From the NCBI GenBank assembly GCA_024226335.1, contig JAAELY010000499.1:1-60584 (forward strand): 60,584 nt of DNA, given 5' to 3'. The notes under the pieces are model-generated. The model had not been told where the DNA came from, made no database searches, and saw only the letters and a program-made list of their open reading frames with translations. This DNA comes from a bacterium. GTDB taxonomy: Bacteria; Myxococcota_A; UBA9160; SZUA-336. Position numbers and translations under genes: made by a program. This document shows, one piece after another, positions 52,906 through 60,584 of this stretch (its first letter is position 1; each line of letters starts with the position of its first letter).

Positions 52906-54000
52906 GTGAGCACTCCCCTCGCCCGCACTCCTCTCTACTCCACCCACGTCGAAGAAGGCGCCAAGCTTTCACCGTTTGCCGGTTTCGAAATGCCGGTGGT
53001 CTATTCCTCGATCATCGACGAGCACCGCGCGGTGCGCAGTTGTGCGGGGTTGTTCGACGTATCGCATATGGGCGAGGTCCGCTTCCGAGGACCTGATGCG
53101 ATCGCCCTGGCCCAACAGATCTTCAGCAATGATGTGGCCGGTACCGCTCCGGGACGCGCGCGCTACGGGATCCTGTGCCTCGATGACGGCGGTGCGGTAG
53201 ACGACGTGTTGTTGTATCGGGTGGGCGAAAACGAGGTCTTGTTCTGCCTCAATGCTTCGAACATCGCCGCAGACCTGGCCTGGATCCACGAGGTTCACGG
53301 GCGCGGCTCGCTCGAAGTCGAGATCATCGACGAGAGCGAGAGCACCGCCTTGCTCGCGATCCAGGGCCCCGCCGCGCTCGAAATCACGCACGAACTGGCC
53401 GGCCCGGATCTGAAGCCGCCGCGACGCTGGCGCTTCGCAGAAGCAGAACTCGAGGGTGTGCCGGTCTGGCTGTCTCGCACCGGCTATACCGGCGAAGACG
53501 GCTACGAGATCTACGCACCGGCCGATGGCGCGACCCAGCTGTGGAAACGCCTGAGGGAAGTGGGCGGTACCCGCCTGGTTCCCGCGGGACTCGGCGCGCG
53601 CGACACCCTGCGCACCGAGATGGGTTATGCGCTGTACGGCCACGAGCTCGATCGCACCCGCACTCCGATCGCCGCGGGCCTGGAGCGCTCCGTCGCCTTC
53701 GGCAAGGGTTTCGTGGGTGAAGCTGCGCTGGCGCGGGACCGCGACGATGGGGAAGAGCGCCTGGTGGGGCTGGTACTCGAGGGGCGCCGCGTCGCGCGCA
53801 GCGGATACCCGATCCTGACCGACGCCGGAAGGGGTATCGTCACGTCGGGAACCCACGGCCCCAGCGTCGAGCGATCCATCGCAATGGGCTACGTTCCGAC
53901 TGGAGCCGCCCGTCTCGGAGCCAAGCTCCGGGTAGAAATTCGAGATCGCGCGATACCGTGCGAGGTAGTCAAAACCCCCTTTTTCAACAGGAAGAGTTGA
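52906..54000 (+). CDS. gcvT: glycine cleavage system T protein (aminomethyltransferase)
   Basis: A 364-residue T protein that transfers the aminomethyl carbon from lipoyl GcvH to tetrahydrofolate, releasing ammonia. Typical segments are HVEEGAKLSPFAGFEMPVVY, GLFDVSHMGEVRFRG, SRTGYTGEDGYEIYAP and LRTEMGYALYGHELD. It starts at GTG 52906, one base after the folD stop. The gcvH start shares its last base (TGATG). Confidence 0.96.
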   Translation: MSTPLARTPLYSTHVEEGAKLSPFAGFEMPVVYSSIIDEHRAVRSCAGLFDVSHMGEVRFRGPDAIALAQQIFSNDVAGTAPGRARYGILCLDDGGAVDDVLLYRVGENEVLFCLNASNIAADLAWIHEVHGRGSLEVEIIDESESTALLAIQGPAALEITHELAGPDLKPPRRWRFAEAELEGVPVWLSRTGYTGEDGYEIYAPADGATQLWKRLREVGGTRLVPAGLGARDTLRTEMGYALYGHELDRTRTPIAAGLERSVAFGKGFVGEAALARDRDDGEERLVGLVLEGRRVARSGYPILTDAGRGIVTSGTHGPSVERSIAMGYVPTGAARLGAKLRVEIRDRAIPCEVVKTPFFNRKS

Positions 54001-54407
54001 TGGCAGAGACCGAGTATCAATTCCCCGATGACTGCAAGTACACCGAAGCCGACGAGTGGGTCCGCGTCGACGGCGACACGATCAAGATCGGCATCACCGA
54101 TTACGCCCAATCCGAACTCTCGGACATCGTCTTTGTCGAACTGCCCGACTTCGGCCGTGAGGTCGAGGAGGGCGAAGCATTTGCGGTCGTCGAATCGGTC
54201 AAGGCGGTCAGCGATTTATTCGCCCCGATCTCGGGCACGGTTGCAGAGGGCAATATCGATCTCGATGATCACCCGGAGTGGATCAACGAGGATCCGTACG
54301 GACGCGGCTGGATTCTCACGATGACCCCCAAGGACCCCGCGAGCCTCGAGAACCTGATGAGTTCGGAGCAGTACGCCGCTCACGTAAAGGCGCGCGCTGG
54401 AAAGTAG
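54000..54407 (+). CDS. gcvH: glycine cleavage system H protein
   Basis: A 135-residue lipoyl carrier. The lipoylated lysine is Lys68 in VVESVKAVSD; the hammerhead segment ITDYAQSELSDIVFVELP precedes it. It shuttles the aminomethyl group from the P protein to the T protein and delivers electrons to the L protein (lpd), which is not encoded nearby. ATG 54000 overlaps the gcvT stop. Confidence 0.97.
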   Translation: MAETEYQFPDDCKYTEADEWVRVDGDTIKIGITDYAQSELSDIVFVELPDFGREVEEGEAFAVVESVKAVSDLFAPISGTVAEGNIDLDDHPEWINEDPYGRGWILTMTPKDPASLENLMSSEQYAAHVKARAGK

Positions 54408-55730
54408 TTGAGCTACACCCCTCACACAGAGGATGAGATTCGCGAGATGCTTGCGCGAATCGGCGTGTCCAGCACCGCGGAGCTATTCGCGAATATTCCC
54501 GGCTCCTTGCGCAGTCGCGCAGAGCTGAAGCTGGCCCCGGCCCTGGACGAACGAGCCCTGCTCCGGCACATGCGCGGCGCAGCCGCGCAAAACCGCACCG
54601 TGAACAACGAGACGAGTTTCCTGGGCGCAGGTGCGTATCATCACTTCATTCCGGCGGCGGTTGGCGCCCTGGCGGGACGTGGCGAATTCACGACGGCCTA
54701 CACGCCCTATCAGGCTGAGATCAGCCAGGGCACTCTACAGGCGATCTTCGAGTTCCAGTCCATGATCTGTCAGCTGACGGGCCTCGATGTAGCCAACGCG
54801 TCGCTCTACGACGGCGCCAGCTCGATCGGCGAGGCCGCCCTGATGGCAATGCGCGCCACGCGGCGCCGAAAGATCTGTGTCAGCGCCGGCCTCCACCCGC
54901 ACTGGCTCCAGGTGCTGCGTACTTACGTGGAAGGCATCGGCACAGAAATCGAAATCCTGCCGCTGGGCGATGACGGTCGGACGCAGGCCTGCGCGCCGGA
55001 TGAGCAGGTAGCTGCCGTGATCCTTCAGTCGCCGAATTTTCGCGGTTGCATCGAAGATGTGGCTGCGTTCTCGCTGGCCGCCCACGACAGCGGCGCGCTC
55101 ATGGTGTTGGGTACTTCGGAAGCGCTCTCGCTCGCGCTACTGAAATCGCCCGGCGAACTCGGCGTGGATATCGCCTGCGGCGAAGCCCAGAGCTTTGGCG
55201 TCCCGCTCTCCTTTGGCGGACCGTACGTCGGCTATATGGCGAGCGTGAAGAAGCTGGTGAGACAACTCCCGGGACGATTGATCGGCCAGACCGTCGATGC
55301 CGAAGGGCATCGCGCCTTCGTCCTGACCTTGACCACACGCGAACAGCACATCCGGCGCGAGAAGGCGACCAGCAACATCTGCACGAACCAGGGCCTGATG
55401 ATGCTGCGCGCGACCATCTTCCTGGCATTGCTCGGCAAGCGGGGACTGCGCCGGATGGCGGAAATGAATCTCTCGCTGTCCAGCTACGCGCGCAGCCGAT
55501 TCGAAGCCGCGGGTCTTCACCTCATTCACTCCGCACCCACTTTCAACGAGTTCGTCGTCGAGGTTCCCGGACTCGAACAGAAGCTGGAGCGTTGTCGGGA
55601 ACAGGCGATCCAACCGGGCACGCCACTCGGGGATTTCGAAACGGGCGCAGCCGATCATCTACTGGTATGCGTAACAGAAATGAACTCGCGCGAAGAAATC
55701 GATCGCCTGGTTCGAGAGCTGGCGGCATGA
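54408..55730 (+). CDS. gcvPA: glycine dehydrogenase (decarboxylating) subunit 1
   Basis: A 440-residue alpha subunit of split P protein. Characteristic segments are ETSFLGAGAYHHFIPAAV, AYTPYQAEISQGTLQAIFE and SNICTNQGL. It works with gcvPB; together they replace the single ~950-residue GcvP of E. coli. It starts at TTG 54408 directly after the gcvH TAG. Four-base overlap with gcvPB. Confidence 0.96.
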   Translation: MSYTPHTEDEIREMLARIGVSSTAELFANIPGSLRSRAELKLAPALDERALLRHMRGAAAQNRTVNNETSFLGAGAYHHFIPAAVGALAGRGEFTTAYTPYQAEISQGTLQAIFEFQSMICQLTGLDVANASLYDGASSIGEAALMAMRATRRRKICVSAGLHPHWLQVLRTYVEGIGTEIEILPLGDDGRTQACAPDEQVAAVILQSPNFRGCIEDVAAFSLAAHDSGALMVLGTSEALSLALLKSPGELGVDIACGEAQSFGVPLSFGGPYVGYMASVKKLVRQLPGRLIGQTVDAEGHRAFVLTLTTREQHIRREKATSNICTNQGLMMLRATIFLALLGKRGLRRMAEMNLSLSSYARSRFEAAGLHLIHSAPTFNEFVVEVPGLEQKLERCREQAIQPGTPLGDFETGAADHLLVCVTEMNSREEIDRLVRELAA

Positions 55731-57226
55731 GCACTCCCGGACGCAGTGGTCTGGTTTTCGAAGAGCCCCTGCTCTTCGAGCGCTCGCGCCCGGGGCGCAA
55801 GGGTGTTTCCCTGGATGATGCTGGCGTACCCGCCATCGATCCGATCGAGGCGCTGGGTGCAGATCTGGTACGTGAGGAAATCCCGAACTTCCCCGAACTG
55901 TCCGAGTTCGACGTAGTTCGACACTTCACGCGCATCTCGCAGTGGAACTACGGCATCGATACCGGCTTCTTTCCGCTCGGTTCCTGCACGATGAAGTACA
56001 ACCCCAAAGTAAACGAAGCGATGGCCGACCTGCCGGGCATCTGCGATGTGCACCCGATGGCACCGGACGCCGATGTTCAGGGCTTCCTGGCTCTGGCGCA
56101 CGAACTCGAAAATGCCCTCGCCGAAATCGCGGGCCTCGATCACGTGACACTCCAGCCCGCGGCGGGTGCCCAGGGAGAGTTCCTGGGCATGCGCATGGTG
56201 CAGGCCTACCACCGGGCGAACTCCGAACCCCAGCGCACACGGGTCCTGATCCCCGACACAGCTCATGGCACAAATCCCGCGAGCGCGGCGCTAAACGGCA
56301 TGGAGGTCGTCGAAGTCGAGTGCGACGAGGACGGGGTGCTCCACCCCGAGATGCTCGAACCCCTACTCGACGAACGCCTTTCGGCTCTGATGCTGACCAA
56401 CCCCAATACCCTGGGATTGTTCGAACCGCACGTCGAGAGACTCTCGGAAATGGTTCACGCGGCGGGTGGACTCGTATACATGGACGGCGCAAACATGAAC
56501 GCGTTGATGGGTGCGGCCAAGCCGGGCCATATGGGCGTCGACGTGATGCACTTCAATCTGCACAAGACCTTCTCCACGCCGCACGGCGGCGGAGGTCCGG
56601 GCTCCGGGCCAGTTGCGGTGCGTGACATCCTCGCACCCTATCTTCCCGTCCCCGTCGTGCGACGTGAGGGCGAGGGAGAGGGAGAGGGGGATCGATACGT
56701 ACTCGACCGCGACCTCCCGCACACGATCGGTCGCATCCACGGATTCCTCGGCAACGCGGGTATCTGGATCCGTGCCCTCGCCTATATCCGAACACTGGGC
56801 GCAGAGGGCCTGGAAGAACTGACCGAGCGCGCGGTACTGAACGCAAACTACCTGCTGAGCGAGCTTCGGCAGGACTACGATGTGCCGCACGATCAGCGGG
56901 TCATGCACGAGTGCGTACTGACCGACAAGCGCCAGCACGATCACGGCGTAACGACCGCCGATATTGCCAAGCGTCTGATGGACTACGGTTTTCATCCACC
57001 CACGATCTATTTCCCGCTGGTCGTATCGGGCGCCTTGATGATCGAACCGACCGAGACCGAATCACTGGAGACACTCGACGGCTTCGTCTCGGCCATGCGG
57101 GCGATTGCCCGCGAGGCGGAAACGTCTCCAGAGAAGGTCACCAACGCACCGCAACGTCCCGTGGTTCGCCGACTCGACGAAGTGCTTGCAGCTCGCAAAC
57201 CTCGGTTGCGCTGGACGCCGGAGTAA
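55727..57226 (+). CDS. gcvPB: glycine dehydrogenase (decarboxylating) subunit 2
   Basis: A 499-residue beta subunit carrying the PLP lysine in NLHKTFSTPHGGGGPGSGP. GFFPLGSCTMKYNPK, TAHGTNPASAALNG and DGANMNALMG are signature segments. It decarboxylates glycine and passes the aminomethyl group to GcvH. ATG 55727 is the start; the frame is open upstream inside gcvPA. A short Gly-Glu run (about residues 308-315) is a local peculiarity. Confidence 0.97.
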   Translation: MSTPGRSGLVFEEPLLFERSRPGRKGVSLDDAGVPAIDPIEALGADLVREEIPNFPELSEFDVVRHFTRISQWNYGIDTGFFPLGSCTMKYNPKVNEAMADLPGICDVHPMAPDADVQGFLALAHELENALAEIAGLDHVTLQPAAGAQGEFLGMRMVQAYHRANSEPQRTRVLIPDTAHGTNPASAALNGMEVVEVECDEDGVLHPEMLEPLLDERLSALMLTNPNTLGLFEPHVERLSEMVHAAGGLVYMDGANMNALMGAAKPGHMGVDVMHFNLHKTFSTPHGGGGPGSGPVAVRDILAPYLPVPVVRREGEGEGEGDRYVLDRDLPHTIGRIHGFLGNAGIWIRALAYIRTLGAEGLEELTERAVLNANYLLSELRQDYDVPHDQRVMHECVLTDKRQHDHGVTTADIAKRLMDYGFHPPTIYFPLVVSGALMIEPTETESLETLDGFVSAMRAIAREAETSPEKVTNAPQRPVVRRLDEVLAARKPRLRWTPE

Positions 57227-58776
57227 TGAGCGGACGCCGCGGAGTCGTTCTCATCGCGATATGGGCCGCGCTGAGCGCCTGCAATATGGCCGCCGTTCGG
57301 GAAAACCCGCCGACGGGCGGCGATATGAGCCTCGAGAAGGAAATCGAGCTCACCGCCGAAATCCATACGAAGATTCGCTCGCAGGCCCGATTCATCAGCG
57401 ACCCGATCGTACTGGATTTTGTCTACGAACTCGCGGAAGAACTCGTTTCCGTCACAGACCCCCAGCCATTCGTCTACCGGTATTCGGTAATCGACGACGA
57501 CACGCTCAACGCCTTCACGATCGGCGGCGGCTATGTGTACATCAACTCCGAGGTCATCGCGCAGGCCGGTGATATCAGCGAACTGGCGGGCGTTCTCGCT
57601 CATGAAATCGCCCACGTGCGCGAACGCCACGTCGCCCGACGATCCGAAGGACAGGGACTCGCAACACTCATCACTCTTGCGAGTGTTGCAGCCGTTGCGC
57701 TCGCCGGGGGCGATCCCAGCTTGCTCGCCATCGGCCAGGGCATCAACGTCTCGCTCCAGCTCAAGAACACTCGCAAGCACGAGGCCGAGGCCGATCGCGA
57801 AGGCATCGGCTATATGGTGGCGACCGGCTACCACCCGGATGGCATGAGTCGCTTCTTTCAGCGAATCCTGGCGACCTACCCCAGTCGCGACGAGGAAATT
57901 CCCGCGTATCTGTATTCCCATCCCGATGTCAAAGAGCGCATCGCCGCGGCACGTGTCGAGATCGATCGCATCGGAGCGCCGCGGAACCTGCAGAGACGCG
58001 ACGAGCGGTTGCCTGCCATCCAGAGCCGACTCGCGAAGATCTCCACGATCGTTGCGGGGGGTAGCGGTCTACAGGCACGCGCGAAATTCGACCGCAGCCT
58101 GACCGATCCGCTCCTTAGAGAAGCTCACCAGGCACGCGAAGCAGAAGATTTCGAGAGCGCGGCGAAGCTGCTCGAACAGGCCAGCTCGCTCAGTCCAGAG
58201 GACCCGCGAGTTGCAATCGAACAGGGCCAGGTGCTCGAAGCGCTCAACCGCCTGGAAGAGGCACGCACTGCGCTGGAGCGCGCATTCCGGATCGACCCGA
58301 ATGTGCCCCTCGTGCAGGAGCGACTTGGCGTCCTGCATCAGCGACTCGGGAATCGCTCTCGTGCGGTGTTCTTCCTGGAACTCGCAGCCGACAGTTTCCG
58401 CCCCGGGTCGGCGGCGCGCAGACGCGCGGAGTTCGAAATCAAACGGATCTCCTTCCCTGTTCTCGCGTCGAGCACGCTTGGCGGAGTCTCCGATGTGAAG
58501 AAGACGACGCGTGTGATCCGCGGCAACAAACTCGTCTGGTGGGGTGATATCCGAAGGAGTTTCATGGGCCAGAACCCGGCGCTCATCGTTCGCTGGAGGA
58601 ATCCCGCCGGAGAGATCGCGCGAGAAGAGAACTTGCGCATGAGTCCAGCCGGCCGCGTGTCGTCGAAACTCGACACCCGGAATGCCCCATTGGGAAGCTG
58701 GAATATCGAGATACGAGTCGGCACCAGTCTGATTGAAGAACGCGAATTCGAACTGGTCGCCGCCGCGGGCATCTGA
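57226..58776 (+). CDS. M48-family metalloprotease lipoprotein with TPR domain
   Basis: A 516-residue protein with a lipoprotein signal (LSAC, Cys19), an M48 peptidase domain with zinc motif HEIAHVRERH (His126, His130) and the third-ligand region KHEAEADREG, then TPR-like repeats (about 300-400), and a C-terminal beta domain. This resembles BepA/YfgC, which checks outer-membrane protein assembly in the periplasm. ATG 57226 shares a base with the gcvPB stop (TAATG), so it is transcribed with the gcv genes though unrelated by function. Confidence 0.88.
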   Translation: MSGRRGVVLIAIWAALSACNMAAVRENPPTGGDMSLEKEIELTAEIHTKIRSQARFISDPIVLDFVYELAEELVSVTDPQPFVYRYSVIDDDTLNAFTIGGGYVYINSEVIAQAGDISELAGVLAHEIAHVRERHVARRSEGQGLATLITLASVAAVALAGGDPSLLAIGQGINVSLQLKNTRKHEAEADREGIGYMVATGYHPDGMSRFFQRILATYPSRDEEIPAYLYSHPDVKERIAAARVEIDRIGAPRNLQRRDERLPAIQSRLAKISTIVAGGSGLQARAKFDRSLTDPLLREAHQAREAEDFESAAKLLEQASSLSPEDPRVAIEQGQVLEALNRLEEARTALERAFRIDPNVPLVQERLGVLHQRLGNRSRAVFFLELAADSFRPGSAARRRAEFEIKRISFPVLASSTLGGVSDVKKTTRVIRGNKLVWWGDIRRSFMGQNPALIVRWRNPAGEIAREENLRMSPAGRVSSKLDTRNAPLGSWNIEIRVGTSLIEEREFELVAAAGI

Positions 58777-58785
58777 GCCGTTCTC

Positions 58786-59901
58786 TTGGACCGAAAGACC
58801 GCGCAGAGCTACGAGGAACGGGCTCCCAAATGGATCGCCGCGCGCTCGCCAAAGCCGATCGCTCTCCGGCGACTCTCGGTCTTCGCGAAGCAGATCAAGA
58901 AAGGCGGAACGGTTTGTGATCTGGGATGCGGACCCGGATGGTACGCAGAACGTTTCGCACGACGAGGTTTCCGGACACTCGCCCTCGACTTGAGTAGCGC
59001 CATGCTGCAGCGAGTTTCAAAGACGAATATTCAGCCGGTGAAAGCCGATCTGGCCCGATTGCCACTACGCGATGGCTCGCTCGACGGAGCCTGGGCGATC
59101 AACACCTATCAACACCTGCCCTTCGCGCAGCTTCCCTGTGCGCTGGCGCAAGTGCATCGCGCTCTGGCACCCGGCGCCGTTTTCGAATTCAGCCTGACCA
59201 ATCTCGAGCACATTCAGCCCACGACTTGCGATCAGAAACGGGGCTGGCGCGAATCAAATTTCAAGGATCAATACGGCGAAAGGTTGTTCACGGGCCTGAG
59301 CGAAACGCTGACGCGACGACTGCTCATCGGCACAGGTTTCGAGCGGGTCACAATCGATTCTCCGGGTGAAGGATTCTGGCTGTGGATCCGCGCTCGCAAG
59401 AGCTTCACCCTTCCAGACTACGTCCGCCCCAAACTGAAATTGCTGATCTGTGGACTCAACCCGTCACCGTACGCCGCGAAAACGGGAATTCCCTTTGGCC
59501 GTCCCGGTAACCGCTTCTGGCCCGCAGCCTTGCGAGCGAAGCTCGTCGAGCGCGAAAGGGATCCCCTCGATGCCCTGAATTGCGGGGTCGGCTTCAGCGA
59601 CCTGGTCAAACGCACGACGCGTGCGGCCAGTGAACTCGGAACGGAAGAATACGAACACGGACTGAAACGACTCGAAGACCTGGTTCGGCTCATGCGACCG
59701 GCGAGCCTGTGTTTCGTCGGCCTGGCCGGTTGGCGTGCCGCCGTTGAGCGCAAGGCGCAGCCGGGCTGGATCGAAAACGGTTTCGCGGGCCGCCCGGCCT
59801 ACCTGATGCCATCGACATCGGGCTTGAACACACATACCGACACTGCGGCTCTGGCGCGTCACCTGCGCCGCGCCGCAAGGCCTCCAGCAGTGGTACGATG
59901 A
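58786..59901 (+). CDS. SAM-dependent methyltransferase fused to MUG/TDG-type uracil-DNA glycosylase
   Basis: A 371-residue two-domain protein. Residues 1-205 form a class I methyltransferase with motif I VCDLGCGPGWYAERF and a post-motif LALDLSSAMLQ. Residues 216-371 match mismatch-specific uracil-DNA glycosylases: LLICGLNPSPYAAKTGIPFG and RPGNRFW (motif A, with Asn225), NCGVGFSDLVKRTTRAASEL and the second motif MPSTSGLNTH. Each half has its key residues. The methyl acceptor is unknown. It starts at TTG 58786, since this gives the usual methyltransferase N-terminus. It ends five bases before selC. Confidence 0.85.
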   Translation: MDRKTAQSYEERAPKWIAARSPKPIALRRLSVFAKQIKKGGTVCDLGCGPGWYAERFARRGFRTLALDLSSAMLQRVSKTNIQPVKADLARLPLRDGSLDGAWAINTYQHLPFAQLPCALAQVHRALAPGAVFEFSLTNLEHIQPTTCDQKRGWRESNFKDQYGERLFTGLSETLTRRLLIGTGFERVTIDSPGEGFWLWIRARKSFTLPDYVRPKLKLLICGLNPSPYAAKTGIPFGRPGNRFWPAALRAKLVERERDPLDALNCGVGFSDLVKRTTRAASELGTEEYEHGLKRLEDLVRLMRPASLCFVGLAGWRAAVERKAQPGWIENGFAGRPAYLMPSTSGLNTHTDTAALARHLRRAARPPAVVR

Positions 59902-59905
59902 ACGC

Positions 59906-60004
59906 GGAACCGCGACCTGAGCTGGTGCTGGGCTTCGACTTCAAATCGAATGGGGGGCTCGGGATCGAGTCCTCGGCGGGTTCGATTCCCGTGCGGTTCC
60001 GCCA
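59906..60004 (+). tRNA. selC: tRNA-Sec (selenocysteine), anticodon TCA
   Basis: The 99-nt gene folds like bacterial SelC. It has an eight-base acceptor stem GGAACCGC/GCGGTTCC, an anticodon arm TTCGA-CTTCAAA-TCGAA with TCA at 59941-59943, a very long variable arm of about nine pairs (GGGGGCTCG with CGAGTCCTC) and a T-arm with GGGTTCGATTCCC, ending GCCA. The D-arm pairing has one mismatch. It reads UGA at selenocysteine codons. No selA, selB or selD lies in the window. Confidence 0.93.
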
Positions 60005-60014
60005 GTCTGAACGC

Positions 60015-60020
60015 TATACT
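60015..60020 (+). promoter_or_regulatory. possible -10 element before the HPF-like gene
   Basis: TATACT lies 26 bases upstream of ATG 60046 and just after the selC end. No good -35 hexamer is found 16-18 bases further upstream, where the tRNA 3' end lies, so the assignment is weak. Confidence 0.3.
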
Positions 60021-60045
60021 GTCGATGGAGTAAATGGAGGGCGCA

Positions 60046-60354
60046 ATGAGCTTCCGAATCCACTTCCACGACGATGTTCCCCACTCGAAGCGCATCGGTG
60101 CAGAGTGCGAACGAATTTCGTCTGAATTACACGAAGACTTCCCCGAGTTGGCCAAGACCGAAGTCGCGATCTCTGTAGAAGGAGGCGAACTCGAGACCCG
60201 GGTCCACGTTCGCGGCAAGGATATCGACCTTGCGTCGACCGGCAAGGCGAAGGAAATGCACGACTCGGTCGTCGAGGCGTTTGATCGCGTAAAGAAGCAG
60301 CTGCGAAAACACCACGACAAGGTGACTTTCAAGGGGCGACGCGACGGACACTGA
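60046..60354 (+). CDS. HPF/RaiA-like ribosome-associated protein
   Basis: A 102-residue protein resembling the hibernation-promoting factor/sigma-54 modulation family: an N-terminal beta strand, a helix with CERISSELHEDFPELAK, beta strands (TEVAISVEGGELETRVHVRG) and a C-terminal helix HDSVVEAFDRVKKQLRKHHD. The charged tail is typical. It could bind the ribosome A/P site in stationary phase. ATG 60046 follows GGAGG; ATG 60034 is an alternative but lacks a site. Confidence 0.75.
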   Translation: MSFRIHFHDDVPHSKRIGAECERISSELHEDFPELAKTEVAISVEGGELETRVHVRGKDIDLASTGKAKEMHDSVVEAFDRVKKQLRKHHDKVTFKGRRDGH

Positions 60355-60584
60355 TCGGGCCCTGCCCGAGAGTCGGCCCCGGAAGTGATCCGCGAGAGCG
60401 CGAATCCGCACCGCCTCGTTACGCGCGGTGGTGAGAAATGCGGGCTAGGGAATCTCTGCACAGGGAGGAATCGAGCGAGAAGCGGGAGTCGCCGCCTGAG
60501 CAAGCAGCGTGATCCGATCGCAGATCCGTAGATCTGCAGAGGGTCGCGCGACGCAGCGCAGGCGGATGCATCGCGCTTCGCAGC
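60355..60584 (+). other. 3' intergenic region at window end
   Basis: After the HPF-like stop, CGGGC-CCT-GCCCG at about 60356-60368 can form a small hairpin, a weak terminator candidate. The rest, up to the window end, has no open reading frame, tRNA or repeat that I can support. Confidence 0.4.

Noticed and set aside
59898-60125. A 75-codon open frame across the selC gene
   Set aside because: It overlaps the whole tRNA-Sec and the start of the HPF-like gene and has no ribosome-binding site.
1-60584. Selenoproteins encoded in the window (in-frame TGA read-through)
   Set aside because: I looked for homology continuing past TGA stops of the main genes and found none. Every recognised family ends at its expected length.
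1-60584. CRISPR arrays, insertion sequences or prophage genes
   Set aside because: No spaced direct repeats, transposase motifs or phage structural genes were seen. The only tandem repeat is the 21-bp coding repeat.

Overview
The window is about 60.6 kb of GC-rich DNA, densely packed and without insertion sequences, prophage genes or CRISPR arrays. It looks chromosomal and comes from a diderm (Gram-negative) bacterium: it carries two RND efflux systems, a complete type II secretion operon (gspC to gspM), OmpA-like and other lipoproteins, multihaem c-type cytochromes and a PQQ dehydrogenase. The mix of tRNA-Leu next to secG, a gap-pgk-tpiA-secG operon, split glycine decarboxylase (gcvPA/gcvPB), DivIVA- and PilZ-type proteins and frequent GTG/TTG starts is typical of the deltaproteobacterial/Myxococcota-like lineages. 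The species cannot be named from the sequence alone. A selenocysteine tRNA (selC) shows that the organism probably makes selenoproteins.

Layout. 1-5.2 kb: end of an upstream gene, tRNA-Leu(CAG), a small membrane protein, an Arg/Gly-rich protein, a GpgS-type glycosyltransferase, a patatin phospholipase and a PilZ protein. 4.0-8.3 kb: first RND adaptor and pump. 8.3-12.2 kb: a Y-family polymerase homologue that has lost its catalytic acids, then a penicillin-acylase-family hydrolase coupled to acpS. 12.2-15.8 kb: gap-pgk-tpiA-secG and tRNA-Leu(GAG), followed by a gene remnant. 16.2-18.9 kb: a hypothetical protein and a lipoprotein-like PQQ dehydrogenase with a cytochrome c domain. 18.9-24.0 kb: second RND system with its GntR/FadR-type regulator. 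24.3-25.4 kb: a nitronate-monooxygenase-family gene behind a palindromic operator. 25.4-34.7 kb: a tightly packed leftward array of dnaK, hsp20, lon, an OmpA-like lipoprotein, glycerate kinase, two c-type cytochromes and a flavin reductase. 34.8-46.9 kb: the gsp operon. 47-51.6 kb: MBL hydrolase, HEAT-repeat protein, maf, yggS, proC, divIVA-like and a DUF167 gene. 51.6-57.2 kb: an FmdB-type protein, folD and gcvT-gcvH-gcvPA-gcvPB. 57.2-60.4 kb: an M48 metalloprotease with TPRs, a methyltransferase fused to a uracil-DNA glycosylase, selC and a small HPF-like protein.

How the genes work together. The gsp genes form one secretion machine across both membranes. FolD and the glycine cleavage enzymes handle folate-linked one-carbon units in one operon. 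DnaK, Hsp20 and Lon form a proteostasis unit whose operon appears to run on into periplasmic electron-transfer genes. The glycolytic genes share a strong sigma70-like promoter.

Most unusual items: (1) a Y-family polymerase relative with all three catalytic carboxylates replaced but a C-terminal clamp-binding motif kept, resembling ImuB in logic; (2) a SAM methyltransferase fused to a MUG/TDG-type DNA glycosylase; (3) a GspD secretin ending in a SPOR-like domain; (4) mutually exclusive hairpins in front of folD; (5) the proteostasis-to-cytochrome gene array; (6) the selC gene.
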